A DNA stretch of 64,000 bases, taken from positions 248,001-312,000 of the forward strand of contig NZ_VFYP01000001.1 in assembly GCF_006443685.1 (NCBI RefSeq), in the 5' to 3' direction. Source of the stretch: Rhizobium glycinendophyticum (GTDB lineage: Bacteria; Pseudomonadota; Alphaproteobacteria; Rhizobiales; Rhizobiaceae). The notes under the pieces are model-generated. The model was given only the letters and a program-made list of their open reading frames with translations. It was not told where the DNA came from and did no database searches. Numbering within the stretch: position 1 is the first letter of the stretch; every line of letters begins with the position of its first letter. The position numbers and the translations under genes are program-made. Below are positions 55,808 through 64,000 of this stretch, piece by piece.

Positions 55808-56920
55808 ATGGCGTCCATCGACATCAACGAGGTCTCCAAGATCTACGACAAGGGCGGCGCGAAGGCCGTCGACAGCGTCGACATCCAGATCGAAGACGGC
55901 GAGTTCATCGTGCTCGTCGGCCCCTCCGGCTGTGGCAAGTCCACGCTGCTGCGCATGGTGGCCGGTCTCGAAGCCATCTCGCAGGGCACGATTTCGATCG
56001 GCGACCGCGTGGTGAACGAGGTTGAGCCAGCCGACCGCGACATCGCCATGGTCTTCCAGAACTATGCGCTATATCCGCATATGACCGTCTACGACAATCT
56101 GGCCTATGGCCTGAAGAACCGCGGCACCCCGAAGGCCGAGATCTCCGCCCGCGTGGCGGAAGCCGCTAAGATGCTGGAGATCGAGAAATATCTCGACCGC
56201 AAGCCGCGTGCGCTTTCGGGTGGCCAACGCCAGCGCGTCGCCATGGGCCGCGCCATCGTCCGCAAGCCCGCCGTCTTCCTCTTCGACGAGCCGTTGTCGA
56301 ACCTCGACGCCAAGCTGCGCGTCACCATGCGTGGCGAAATCCGCAAGCTGCAGAAGCGGCTGAAGACCACGGCGATCTACGTCACCCACGACCAGCTTGA
56401 AGCCATGACGCTGGCGGACCGTCTGGTGGTGCTGAACGGTGGCCAGATCGAGCAGATCGGCACGCCGCTCGAGGTCTATAACCGACCGGCCTCCACCTTC
56501 GTCGCGAGCTTCATCGGCTCGCCGGCGATGAACCTGCTCGATGGCGAGGTCGAACGGGGACGGCTGATCTTCGGCGTCGTTCCTCTCGACGTTCCCGGCC
56601 TTCTGCCGGAAGGACCCGTCCGCATCGGCCTGCGCGCCGAAGATCTCGTCGTTGCGGCACCCGAGGAGGCCCAGTTCGTGCTGTCCGTCGATTATGTCGA
56701 GGAGCTCGGCGCCCAGCGGTTGGTTCACGGCCTCGTGGGTGACCAGACGCTGACCGTGATCGTCTCGCCGAACGCACCTCTCACCGACCGGCTGCCCGTC
56801 AGGATCGCATCAAAGAAGCTGCATTTCTTCTCCGCCGAAACCGGCAGACGCATCGAGCCGACAACCGCAGGCGGGACGCCGACGTCCGCCCCTCGGGCGC
56901 CGGTCGCAAGCTTTGCCTGA
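55808..56920 (+). CDS. ugpC: sn-glycerol-3-phosphate ABC transporter ATP-binding protein
   Basis: A 370-residue MalK-type ATPase. Walker [11 protein letters not shown] (residues 37-46), signature [14 protein letters not shown], Walker [15 protein letters not shown] and the switch His in [15 protein letters not shown] are intact. The last 130 residues are the TOBE/OB regulatory domain, which in E. coli UgpC couples transport to phosphate status. AAGAGGAG precedes the ATG. Final gene of the ugpBAEC operon. Confidence 0.96.
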   Translation: MASIDINEVSKIYDKGGAKAVDSVDIQIEDGEFIVLVGPSGCGKSTLLRMVAGLEAISQGTISIGDRVVNEVEPADRDIAMVFQNYALYPHMTVYDNLAYGLKNRGTPKAEISARVAEAAKMLEIEKYLDRKPRALSGGQRQRVAMGRAIVRKPAVFLFDEPLSNLDAKLRVTMRGEIRKLQKRLKTTAIYVTHDQLEAMTLADRLVVLNGGQIEQIGTPLEVYNRPASTFVASFIGSPAMNLLDGEVERGRLIFGVVPLDVPGLLPEGPVRIGLRAEDLVVAAPEEAQFVLSVDYVEELGAQRLVHGLVGDQTLTVIVSPNAPLTDRLPVRIASKKLHFFSAETGRRIEPTTAGGTPTSAPRAPVASFA

Positions 56921-57013
56921 GCGACCGGATAGATCGCATTTGAACGATCTCCCAAACCCCGTTTTAGCGGCTTGCTGATAGCGTTCCCGCAAATTGCCTT
57001 TGTGGGGGACGCC

Positions 57014-57505
57014 ATGCCTGTAAAACTTCTGTTGGCCGGAATGGCCGGTCTGATGCTCGCGACGCCGCGCCGCAAAAGCGAAGGGCCGGCCGCGATGATC
57101 GCCGCGCATGCCGATCATCTTGCGCTGAAGGCAGCCCCGATCAACCCCGACTGGATCATCCGCGGCACTCCGCTTGCCCGCATGGGTGAGCATTCGACCA
57201 GCACCGACGAGGCCAGTTCCACCGCCGTCTGGGATTGCACCGCCGGTGAATTCCGCTGGTTCTTCGGCTGGGACGAGACGGTCGTCATTCAGGAAGGCGA
57301 GGTGCACGTCACCGACGCGGACGGCGGAGAACGCTTGCTGCGGGCCGGCGACATCGCCTATTTCCGGGGCGGCACCTGGGCCACCTGGCGCGTCGATCAT
57401 TATGTCCGCAAGGTCGCCTTCCTGCGCAAGCCTTTCCCGGGGCCGCTCGCCACGCTCTACCGGCTGCGCAATGCCCTGCGCCAGGGCAAGTTTTCCGCCC
57501 TCTGA
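57014..57505 (+). CDS. Cupin domain (DUF861-type) protein
   Basis: A 163-residue protein. The cupin barrel is in the second half: GEFRWFFGWDETVVIQEGEV, then the second motif ERLLRAGDIAYFRGGTWATW, like (S)-ureidoglycine-type DUF861 cupins. The first 25 residues are hydrophobic (MPVKLLLAGMAGLMLATP) and may be a signal or membrane anchor. GGGGGAC precedes the ATG. Two of the usual cupin metal histidines are not obvious, so enzymatic activity is doubtful. It lies between ugpC and gshB. Confidence 0.82.
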   Translation: MPVKLLLAGMAGLMLATPRRKSEGPAAMIAAHADHLALKAAPINPDWIIRGTPLARMGEHSTSTDEASSTAVWDCTAGEFRWFFGWDETVVIQEGEVHVTDADGGERLLRAGDIAYFRGGTWATWRVDHYVRKVAFLRKPFPGPLATLYRLRNALRQGKFSAL

Positions 57506-57600
57506 TCTGAACCCGCCATCAGCAAAATTGAAGCCTGCCGCCGTTGCCATCCCCCGCGGCTCGGCCTAAACCTGCCTTGCTTTCGAACGAGGACAGACCC

Positions 57601-58548
57601 ATGGCGAAAATCACCAATGTCGCGGTCCAGATGGACCACGTCTCCACGATCAATATCGCGGGCGATAGCACTTTCGCCATGAGCCTGGAGGCGCAGGCCC
57701 GGGGGTACAAGCTCTTCCACTATACGCCCGACCGCCTGTCGATGCGCGACGGCAAGGTGTACGCCACCGTCGAGCCCATGGAACTGCGCGACGTCAAGGG
57801 AGACCATTTCACCCTCGGCGCCCCGGAACGGATCGACCTGTCGACCATGGATGTCGTTCTGCTGCGCCAGGATCCGCCCTTCGACATGAGCTACATCACC
57901 TCGACCCATCTCCTGGAGCGCATCCACCCGAAGACGCTCGTCGTCAACGATCCGGCCTGGGTGCGCAACTCGCCGGAAAAGATTTTCGTCACCGAATTCG
58001 CCGACCTGATGCCGCCGACCCTGATCACCAAGGATCCGGCCGAGATCGCCCGCTTCCGGGAAGAGCAGGGCGACATCATCCTGAAGCCGCTCTACGGAAA
58101 CGGCGGCGCCGGTGTCTTCCATTCGACCCGCGACGACCGCAACTTCTCCTCGTTGATGGAGATGTTCAACCAGATGTTCCGCGAGCCTTTCATCGCCCAG
58201 GGCTATCTGCCGGCTGTGCGCAAGGGCGACAAGCGCATCATCCTCGTCGACGGCGAGCCGGTGGGCGCGATCAACCGCGTCCCGGCCGAACATGACGCCC
58301 GCTCCAACATGCATGCCGGCGGCAGGCCAGAGCCGACCGAGCTGACCGCCCGCGAACGCGAGATCTGCGCCCGCATCGGTCCCGCTCTCCGTGAACGGGG
58401 CTTCCTCCTGGTCGGCATCGATGTCATCGGCGATTACATGACCGAGATCAACGTCACCTCGCCGACCGGCATTCGTGAAGTGAAGAAGTTCGGTGGCGCG
58501 GACATCGCCTCGCTTCTTTGGAATGCCATCGAGCGGAAGCGCGCCTGA
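57601..58548 (+). CDS. gshB: Glutathione synthetase
   Basis: A 315-residue ATP-grasp enzyme joining gamma-glutamylcysteine and glycine. The N-terminus [20 protein letters not shown], the [18 protein letters not shown] motif, [13 protein letters not shown] (ATP-binding) and the C-terminal [20 protein letters not shown] match GshB closely. Normal length. GAGGAC precedes the ATG. rsmI-yraN lie 5.1 kb upstream, with the ugp operon in between. Confidence 0.97.
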   Translation: MAKITNVAVQMDHVSTINIAGDSTFAMSLEAQARGYKLFHYTPDRLSMRDGKVYATVEPMELRDVKGDHFTLGAPERIDLSTMDVVLLRQDPPFDMSYITSTHLLERIHPKTLVVNDPAWVRNSPEKIFVTEFADLMPPTLITKDPAEIARFREEQGDIILKPLYGNGGAGVFHSTRDDRNFSSLMEMFNQMFREPFIAQGYLPAVRKGDKRIILVDGEPVGAINRVPAEHDARSNMHAGGRPEPTELTAREREICARIGPALRERGFLLVGIDVIGDYMTEINVTSPTGIREVKKFGGADIASLLWNAIERKRA

Positions 58549-58636
58549 CGCAAGCACCTGAAACGGCTCAGAAAGTTCACGGCACGTTCTGCTCTTGCAA
58601 CCGACTGCAACCCTATACCTATTGCAGGATGCGGAT

Positions 58637-58651
58637 GTTCCGCAAATGTTC
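58637..58651 (+). promoter_or_regulatory. LexA (SOS) box upstream of yifB/comM
   Basis: GTTC CGCAAAT GTTC is an exact match to the alphaproteobacterial LexA site GTTC-N7-GTTC. It lies 97 bases before the ATG of the YifB/ComM gene, in a 199-base gap that is otherwise unassigned. Confidence 0.8.
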
Positions 58652-58747
58652 TTGCTAATTCCTGCGCCTTATGCGAGATTGTTCCCGTCGCCACACGCAA
58701 TATGAAGTTGCAGGTGGCGGCCAGAGGACGATCGGCGAGGGCGGGCA

Positions 58748-60277
58748 ATGGTGGCGCGTGTCAGTACGGTTGCATTCCAGGGGATCGAGGGTGTGCCCGT
58801 CGATGTCCAGGTCATGGTGGCGCCGGGCAAGCCCGGCATGCAGATTGTCGGCCTACCCGACAAGGCGGTGGCCGAAAGCCGCGAACGGGTGCAGGCCGCG
58901 CTCCATGCCTCCGGTCTCGCTCTGCCGCCGAAGAGGATCACCGTCAATCTGGCGCCTGCGGATCTTCCAAAAGAAGGGTCTCATTTCGACCTTCCCATCG
59001 CGCTCGGCCTGATGGCCGCGCTGGGCGCCATCCCGGGTGACGCGCTCTCGGGTTATCTCGTCATCGGCGAGCTCAATCTCGACGGCACGATTGCCCCCAT
59101 CGCCGGCGCGCTTCCGGCGGCCATCAGCGCAAACGCCGTCGACAAGGGCCTCATCTGCCCCGCCGACAGCGGCGCCGAAGCCGCCTGGGCCGGCGCAGAC
59201 CTCGACATCCTCGCGCCGCGCAGCCTGATCGGCCTCGCGAACCATTTTCGCGGCACCCAGATCCTGTCGCGACCGGAACCGTCGGTGCGCGCACTGCCCG
59301 CCAACCTTCCCGATCTCGCCGATATCAAAGGCCAGGAAAGCGCCAAGCGCGCGCTGGAAGTGGCCGCCGCCGGCGGGCACAATCTGCTGATGGTCGGCCC
59401 GCCCGGATCGGGAAAATCCATGCTCGCCGCGCGGCTGCCCTCGATCCTGCCGCCGCTCTCTGCGGCCGAATTGCTCGAAGTTTCGATGATCCATTCGATC
59501 GCCGGCCAGCTTTCGGGCGGCAAGCTGTCGGATCGCCGCCCCTTCCGGACACCGCATCATTCCGCCACCATGGCGGCGCTGGTCGGTGGCGGCTTGAAAG
59601 CACGACCAGGCGAGGCATCGCTCGCCCATCATGGTATTCTTTTCCTGGACGAATTGCCGGAATTTGCTCCGCCGGTTCTCGATGCGCTCCGCCAGCCGCT
59701 CGAAACCGGCGAATGCATCATCGCCCGCGCCAATCACCGGGTTTCTTACCCCTCTGATTTCCAGCTTGTGGCGGCGATGAACCCGTGTCGCTGCGGCATG
59801 GCCGGGGAACCCGGCCATGTCTGTGCCCGCGGCATCCGCTGCCAGACCGAGTATCAGGGCCGCATTTCGGGCCCCCTGATGGATCGCATCGACATCCGCA
59901 TCGACGTGCCGGCCGTCTCGGCCTCCGATCTCATCCGGCCGGGAACGGCTGAAAGCAGCGCCGACGTTGCCCGGCGCGTGGCGACCGCCCGTCAGCGTCA
60001 GCGCGAACGCTTCGCCCGTCTCGACCTGCCGTTTTCGACCAATGCCCGCTGCTCCACAGCCTTGATCGAGACGCTTGCCGAACCGGACCCGGCGGGTCTG
60101 CAGCTTTTGCGCGACGCGGCCGACAAATTCCGCTTTTCGGCCCGCGGTTATCACCGGGTACTGAAAGTGGCCCGCACGCTCGCTGATCTGGATGGGGTGG
60201 AAACCCTGGGTCGCATCCACCTCGCCGAAGCAATCTCCTACCGCATCGCCTCGGAACGTCTGGCGGCCGCGGCATAA
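58748..60277 (+). CDS. comM: YifB/ComM family AAA+ ATPase (Mg chelatase-like)
   Basis: A 509-residue protein. The N-terminal ChlI-like domain (1-170, MVARVSTVAFQGIEGVPVDV, LPDKAVAESRERVQAAL) precedes an AAA+ motor: Walker A MVGPPGSGKSMLAARLP, HHSATMAALVGGG and Walker B ILFLDELPEF. AMNPCRCGMAGEPGHVC may bind a metal; the C-terminal helical region contains FSARGYHRVLKVARTLADLDG. ComM helps branch migration in natural transformation and recombination. GGCGAGGGCGGG precedes the ATG. A LexA box upstream suggests SOS induction. Confidence 0.94.
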   Translation: MVARVSTVAFQGIEGVPVDVQVMVAPGKPGMQIVGLPDKAVAESRERVQAALHASGLALPPKRITVNLAPADLPKEGSHFDLPIALGLMAALGAIPGDALSGYLVIGELNLDGTIAPIAGALPAAISANAVDKGLICPADSGAEAAWAGADLDILAPRSLIGLANHFRGTQILSRPEPSVRALPANLPDLADIKGQESAKRALEVAAAGGHNLLMVGPPGSGKSMLAARLPSILPPLSAAELLEVSMIHSIAGQLSGGKLSDRRPFRTPHHSATMAALVGGGLKARPGEASLAHHGILFLDELPEFAPPVLDALRQPLETGECIIARANHRVSYPSDFQLVAAMNPCRCGMAGEPGHVCARGIRCQTEYQGRISGPLMDRIDIRIDVPAVSASDLIRPGTAESSADVARRVATARQRQRERFARLDLPFSTNARCSTALIETLAEPDPAGLQLLRDAADKFRFSARGYHRVLKVARTLADLDGVETLGRIHLAEAISYRIASERLAAAA

Positions 60278-60417
60278 TCGGCTGGAGAAGGGGGAAGTGT
60301 GGCGGGCCAGGATCCAGGGTCTCTCGGGAACTGAACGCAGTGAGTGCAGACCGGGACTCTGTAAAGCGAGGTCCGGCTAGGCCGTGGGTCCTTCGGCCTC
60401 GGGAGTTGAGGCAAAGA

Positions 60418-61467
60418 TCAGGCGGGCTGTGCCATCTCTGTCGGCCGCAGCATGTCGGTCGGCAATGACATGCGGATGATGGCGCCGGTCTCGGGATAGC
60501 TCATCTCGGCATGGCCACGCACACCGGAGATGACGCGTTTCATCAAGGTGGAGCCGAAGCCGCCGGCGCCCGCCTGAGGCGCCGTCGGCATTGGACCGCC
60601 GCTCTCTCGCCACTCGATGACCAGCCGACCCTCTTCGCCTTCGGCTTGCTCCAGCCGCCAGGTGAGATCGATCTGCCCGGAGCCCACACTGAGCGCGCCA
60701 TATTTTGCGGCGTTGGTCCCGAGTTCGTGCAGGATCAGGCTGAGCACCACCACCGTCTGGCCGCCGATAGGAACCCTGGGGCCGGAGGCGGAAAAGCGGG
60801 GGGTGCCGACGACCGCAAAGGGCTCGAGCGCCTGGAAGATAACGGCCTGCAGCGAGGCATCCTCGCCTTCGCGAAGACCCCGCAGCAGAAGATTGGACCG
60901 GCCGAGTGCGGTTAGGCGGTCGCGCAGGCGCGCCGCCAGTTCCTCGGCGCTGGAGGCGTTCTTCAGCGACAGGCTGATGATGGCATTGATGGTGGCGAAG
61001 ATGTTCTTCAGCCGGTGGTCGAGTTCCTGCGCCATAACCTCCTGGCCGTCGGCCAGTCGCTGGCTCTCCTGTCGTGCGACGATCTCTGCCCGGTAGGCTG
61101 CCATCATCAGGTGGATGAGCGAGAGATCGGTGACGATGACGAAGACGTAAAGTCCCATCGCAATCAGCGTGCCGGCTGAGACATCGAAACGATAGGGCGT
61201 GATGAAGAAATACCAGGCGGCAAGGCCGGAAAGGATCCCGACCAGCATGCCCTGACGCACGCCGAAGACGAAGCCACAGATGACGACGGCGGGAAAGAAG
61301 GTGAGAAACGGAAAACCGGCCGGCATCAGCGGGTCGAGCCAGGCCCGCAGAAAGAGCGCAACCAGGAAGACAGCGAGGCTCAAGCCATAGGTGACGATCT
61401 TGTCCTTGCTGGACAGCGTCTTTTGCACCGCGGCAAAGGCCGGCAAGGTATCGAAATATGCGCGCAT
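60418..61467 (-). CDS. HWE-type sensor histidine kinase with DUF4118
   Basis: A 349-residue membrane protein. About four membrane helices in residues 25-120 (GFPFLTFFPAVVICGFVFGV) form a DUF4118-like sensor. The phosphoacceptor His151 is in QELDHRLKNIFATINAI, then LILHELGTNAAKYGALS (N-box with the family His) and IEWRESGGPM (WxE). Both traits place it in the HWE/HisKA2 group of rhizobial kinases, often in general stress or light signalling. No response regulator lies next to it. Confidence 0.93.
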   Translation of the reverse strand: MRAYFDTLPAFAAVQKTLSSKDKIVTYGLSLAVFLVALFLRAWLDPLMPAGFPFLTFFPAVVICGFVFGVRQGMLVGILSGLAAWYFFITPYRFDVSAGTLIAMGLYVFVIVTDLSLIHLMMAAYRAEIVARQESQRLADGQEVMAQELDHRLKNIFATINAIISLSLKNASSAEELAARLRDRLTALGRSNLLLRGLREGEDASLQAVIFQALEPFAVVGTPRFSASGPRVPIGGQTVVVLSLILHELGTNAAKYGALSVGSGQIDLTWRLEQAEGEEGRLVIEWRESGGPMPTAPQAGAGGFGSTLMKRVISGVRGHAEMSYPETGAIIRMSLPTDMLRPTEMAQPA

Positions 61468-61893
61468 GGCCCTATTCGTCTCGCAGAAATTACGAATAAT
61501 CAGAAATTACGGAAGGGTGTTAAAGAAATGCTAGCTGACGCAAAAGACGGCTGCAACCCATCACGACACTTAGTGGTCCCTCCCGGTTTTCTCAAGCTCA
61601 ACGGTCACTGACGATCCTTCCGGCGGCGCCGGGGGGAAGTCGATGCACGCGTGGTGCGCGCGAAAGGAGCAGCTTTCACCGCGGAGAGGAGAAGAAAAAA
61701 TATCAGGCCCCCCTCGCTCCGGCTCTGCTTCTTTAGGGCCAGAAGGGGCGCCGCCAGCTATCATGCCTTCCTGGCGACAGCCGCCTTGATATATCGAATC
61801 GCAGTAGCCGGGATAGTGGCCGGCCATACCATGGGGCCGAATTTGGCAGAAGCAGCCCGAGAGGGCCGCCTCTGCCGATTGCGGAGGGATTGT
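61468..61893. other. Intergenic region with an 11-base direct repeat
   Basis: These 426 bases have no convincing gene. CAGAAATTACG occurs at 61484-61494 and 61501-61511 (17-base period), just before the HWE kinase start on the opposite strand, possibly in its promoter or leader. The cysK 3' end is at 61894. No clear terminator or small RNA could be picked out. Confidence 0.55.
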
Positions 61894-62862
61894 TTATTCC
61901 CCGAGCCCGGCAAAAAGTGCGGTCGAGAGATAACGTTCGGCGAAGGACGGGATGATGACGACGATTGTCTTGCCGGCATTCTCCGCGCGCAGGCCGACCT
62001 TTATCGCGGCCGTCAGGGCAGCACCCGAGGAAATCCCGACTGGCACGCCTTCCAGCCGCGCAACCAGCCGGGCAGTCTCGAACGCCTCGTCATTGGTGAC
62101 GGTGACCACCTCGTCATAGATGCCGGTGTCGAGAATAGCCGGGGCAAAGCCGGCGCCGATGCCCTGGATCTTGTGGGGCCCCGGATTGCCGCCGGAGAGA
62201 ACCGGGCTGTCGGCGGGTTCAACCGCCACCACCTGGACCGACGGTTTCTTCGCCTTCAGAACCTGCCCCGTGCCGGTAATCGTGCCCCCGGTGCCGATGC
62301 CGGACACGAAGATGTCGATACCGCCGTCCGTGTCGTTCCAGATTTCCTCCGCCGTTGTCTTGCGGTGAATCTCCGGATTGGCCGGGTTCTCGAATTGCTG
62401 GGGTATGATTGAATCCGGCGTCGTTTCTGCCAATTCCTGCGCCTTGGCAATCGCGCCCTTCATGCCCTTGGCGCCTTCGGTGAGAACCAGTTCTGCGCCG
62501 AGCAGGGCCAGCATCTTGCGCCGCTCGATCGACATGGTCTCGGGCATGGTCAGGATCAGGCGATAACCCTTGGCAGCGGCCGCAAAGGCAAGCGCAATGC
62601 CGGTATTGCCGGAGGTCGGCTCGATCAGCGTGGTCTTGCCGGGCGCAATCTTGCCCTGGGCTTCCAGACTCTCGATCATTGCCACCCCGATACGATCCTT
62701 GACCGAGGCAATCGGATTGAAGAATTCGAGCTTGGCGAGCAGATGCGCCTTGACGCCCTTTTCCTTGGCCAGCTTGTCCAGCCGCACGATCGGTGTGTCA
62801 CCGATCGTCTCAGTGATCGATCCATAGACGCGACCGCGTCCGGGCTTCTTGGCATCCGTCAT
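61894..62862 (-). CDS. cysK: Cysteine synthase A
   Basis: A 322-residue PLP enzyme making cysteine from O-acetylserine and sulphide. The PLP lysine K55 is in [29 protein letters not shown] binds the substrate carboxylate; the glycine-rich [13 protein letters not shown] binds PLP phosphate; the C-terminal [14 protein letters not shown] is conserved. The start [15 protein letters not shown] has CAGGGAGACG before it; 43 further codons upstream are probably not translated. Transcribed alone. Confidence 0.97.
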   Translation of the reverse strand: MTDAKKPGRGRVYGSITETIGDTPIVRLDKLAKEKGVKAHLLAKLEFFNPIASVKDRIGVAMIESLEAQGKIAPGKTTLIEPTSGNTGIALAFAAAAKGYRLILTMPETMSIERRKMLALLGAELVLTEGAKGMKGAIAKAQELAETTPDSIIPQQFENPANPEIHRKTTAEEIWNDTDGGIDIFVSGIGTGGTITGTGQVLKAKKPSVQVVAVEPADSPVLSGGNPGPHKIQGIGAGFAPAILDTGIYDEVVTVTNDEAFETARLVARLEGVPVGISSGAALTAAIKVGLRAENAGKTIVVIIPSFAERYLSTALFAGLGE

Positions 62863-63026
62863 GTTTCGTCTCCCTGCACCATTATTCGTTGGCAACAAGA
62901 TAGGCGGATTGTCTCGCGACTGCCAGAACCCTTTGTCTGCAGCCTGTCGGAAAAGGGAAATATTCCTCTGCCAAGGCGGGGAAATCCGCAAGCTGCTCGC
63001 GGCTCGGACGGGCGCCCGCCATGTGC

Positions 63027-63644
63027 CTAAACGGGTCTTGTCGCGATATAGGCGGCGGTACCGGCAAGGATGCTCGCCGCGCCGCGATTGAGGAGCTTCA
63101 GGGCCGATGGGCGTTTCATCAGGTGCCGCGCCTGCGCCGCGAGCAGGATATAGGGAATGAGCACCGCCATCAGCACGGCAAATGTCAGCCCGATCAACAG
63201 AAGATAGTCAAGGAAGCCGATGGCGCTGAGCGGCAAAAGGCTCGGCACCAGCGCGATATAAAACAGCATCGTTTTCGGGTTGCCGAGCGTGACCAAGAGG
63301 CCCGAGAGGAAAGAGCGCCAGGCCCGGTTCTCGGTTTCTGCCGCCACGGACTGCGCCAGCAGACCCGATGTCCAAAGCTTGTAGGCGATATAAACGAGAT
63401 AGGCCGCCCCGACAAACTTGATCACGAGGAACACCGTGGTGAAGGTCTTGGCCACGAGTGCCAGCCCGAGGATCACGGCGGTGAGGTAAACAATATCGCC
63501 AAGGATTAGCCCGAAGCCCATGAACAGCGTCGGCCGAAATCCGGACCCGAGCGCCCGCGCGACGATGGCCGTCATACCGGGCCCGGGAATGGCCGCTGCA
63601 ATGAACAGGGCGCCGCAATAGGCGATGATCGTGGCCAGTGTCAT
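63027..63644 (-). CDS. LysE family exporter
   Basis: A 205-residue membrane protein with about six helices. The start [25 protein letters not shown] region (here [20 protein letters not shown]), [20 protein letters not shown] and [20 protein letters not shown] are standard LysE/RhtB motifs. Such proteins export amino acids or related metabolites. It diverges from a second LysE-type gene at 63772. Confidence 0.93.
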   Translation of the reverse strand: MTLATIIAYCGALFIAAAIPGPGMTAIVARALGSGFRPTLFMGFGLILGDIVYLTAVILGLALVAKTFTTVFLVIKFVGAAYLVYIAYKLWTSGLLAQSVAAETENRAWRSFLSGLLVTLGNPKTMLFYIALVPSLLPLSAIGFLDYLLLIGLTFAVLMAVLIPYILLAAQARHLMKRPSALKLLNRGAASILAGTAAYIATRPV

Positions 63645-63771
63645 GGTGGTGTCCTCCTCCGCACTCTCTGCATAAGTTCGCCCGAGCCGACTTGCAACGG
63701 TGACACGATCGGCCTTGCAGCGTGAAAGCCTCCGCTCTTAAGTGGCCCGGCCATAGTCCGGAGACTTCCGC

Positions 63772-64000
63772 ATGCCAAGCTTCGCAGCCTTCGTCGCCTT
63801 TGCACTCATCTGTCTCGGGATGGTGCTGACACCGGGGCCGAACATGATTTATCTCGTGTCGCGCTCGATCTGCCAGGGGCCCATGGCGGGGCTTGTCTCG
63901 CTGGGCGGGGTGGCGCTTGGCTTCGTTGTCTACATGCTCTTGACCGCTTGCGGCATCACCGTGCTTTTGCTCGCCGTCCCCTTGGCCTATGAGATCCTGA
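63772..64000 (+). CDS. LysE family exporter, N-terminal part (cut by window end)
   Basis: The frame starts MPSFAAFVAFALICLGMVLT and continues PGPNMIYLVSRSICQGPMAG, the LysE/RhtB N-terminus, and is still open at base 64000. CCGGAGACTTCC gives a fair ribosome binding site. It is a paralogue of the divergent gene at 63027, differing in the PGPN versus PGPG motif. The 3' end is outside the window. Confidence 0.88.
   Translation, partial: MPSFAAFVAFALICLGMVLTPGPNMIYLVSRSICQGPMAGLVSLGGVALGFVVYMLLTACGITVLLLAVPLAYEIL

Noticed and set aside
56931..56950. AGATCG/CGATCT hairpin after ugpC as a terminator
   Set aside because: Only six pairs, AT/GC mixed, without a T run; too weak to call.

Overview
The window reads as chromosomal DNA of a Rhizobiaceae-type alphaproteobacterium (Rhizobium/Agrobacterium-like). 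It is GC-rich and densely coded, and most genes have purine-rich ribosome binding sites. The gene content fits that group: a PmtA-like phospholipid N-methyltransferase, DUF6481-like coiled-coil proteins next to a cold-shock gene, an HWE-type histidine kinase, GtrA/GT2 genes, an alphaproteobacterial LexA box (GTTC-N7-GTTC) and a RIME-like palindromic repeat. I see no tRNA, rRNA, CRISPR array, transposase or prophage gene. Species cannot be named from this sequence alone.

Layout. 1-7.6 kb: the end of a sensor kinase gene, rpmI-rplT, a Bud32/RIO-like kinase-fold gene, and pheS-pheT split by a cassette of three DUF2442 genes and one DUF4160 gene. 7.6-25.4 kb: NTF2-like protein, rsgA, an EamA transporter diverging from an AraC regulator, a PAS-PAS-GGDEF protein, two aldo/keto reductases, LysR and GlxA-type regulators, an isochorismatase-like hydrolase, a Gfo/Idh/MocA oxidoreductase, a GtrA/GT2/GT-C glycosylation locus, xseA and a flavodoxin-like oxidoreductase. 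25.4-32.1 kb: a cold-shock gene with its own promoter and terminator, two small charged coiled-coil proteins, a secreted protein, an M29 aminopeptidase, YbaK and ArsC-like proteins, and an overlapping pair encoding a haem-type DUF3365 membrane protein and an MscS channel.

32.1-49.7 kb: guaA with a nucleosidase and a thioesterase, TspO, a four-gene imelysin / di-haem oxidoreductase / imelysin / DUF1513 operon, rsmB, an RlpA-like protein, a GST-queG-SDR operon, uppP, a small secreted peptide, an NDUFA9-like protein, DUF1330, pyrF and a PmtA-like gene. 49.8-64 kb: dnaN diverging from rsmI-yraN, the ugpBAEC glycerol-3-phosphate transporter behind a tandem PhoB box, a cupin, gshB, yifB/comM behind a LexA box, an HWE kinase, cysK and two divergent LysE-type exporters, the second cut by the window end.

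How the genes fit together: most of the window is housekeeping (translation, nucleotide synthesis, tRNA/rRNA modification, glutathione and cysteine synthesis, DNA replication and repair) with small regulatory and transport modules between. The least explained parts are the DUF2442/DUF4160 cassette inside the pheST locus, the DUF3365-MscS pair, the imelysin/di-haem operon with a perfect 26-bp palindrome inside it, and the Gtr-like locus. Control sites that can be read directly are the Pho box before ugpB, the LexA box before yifB and the cold-shock promoter.
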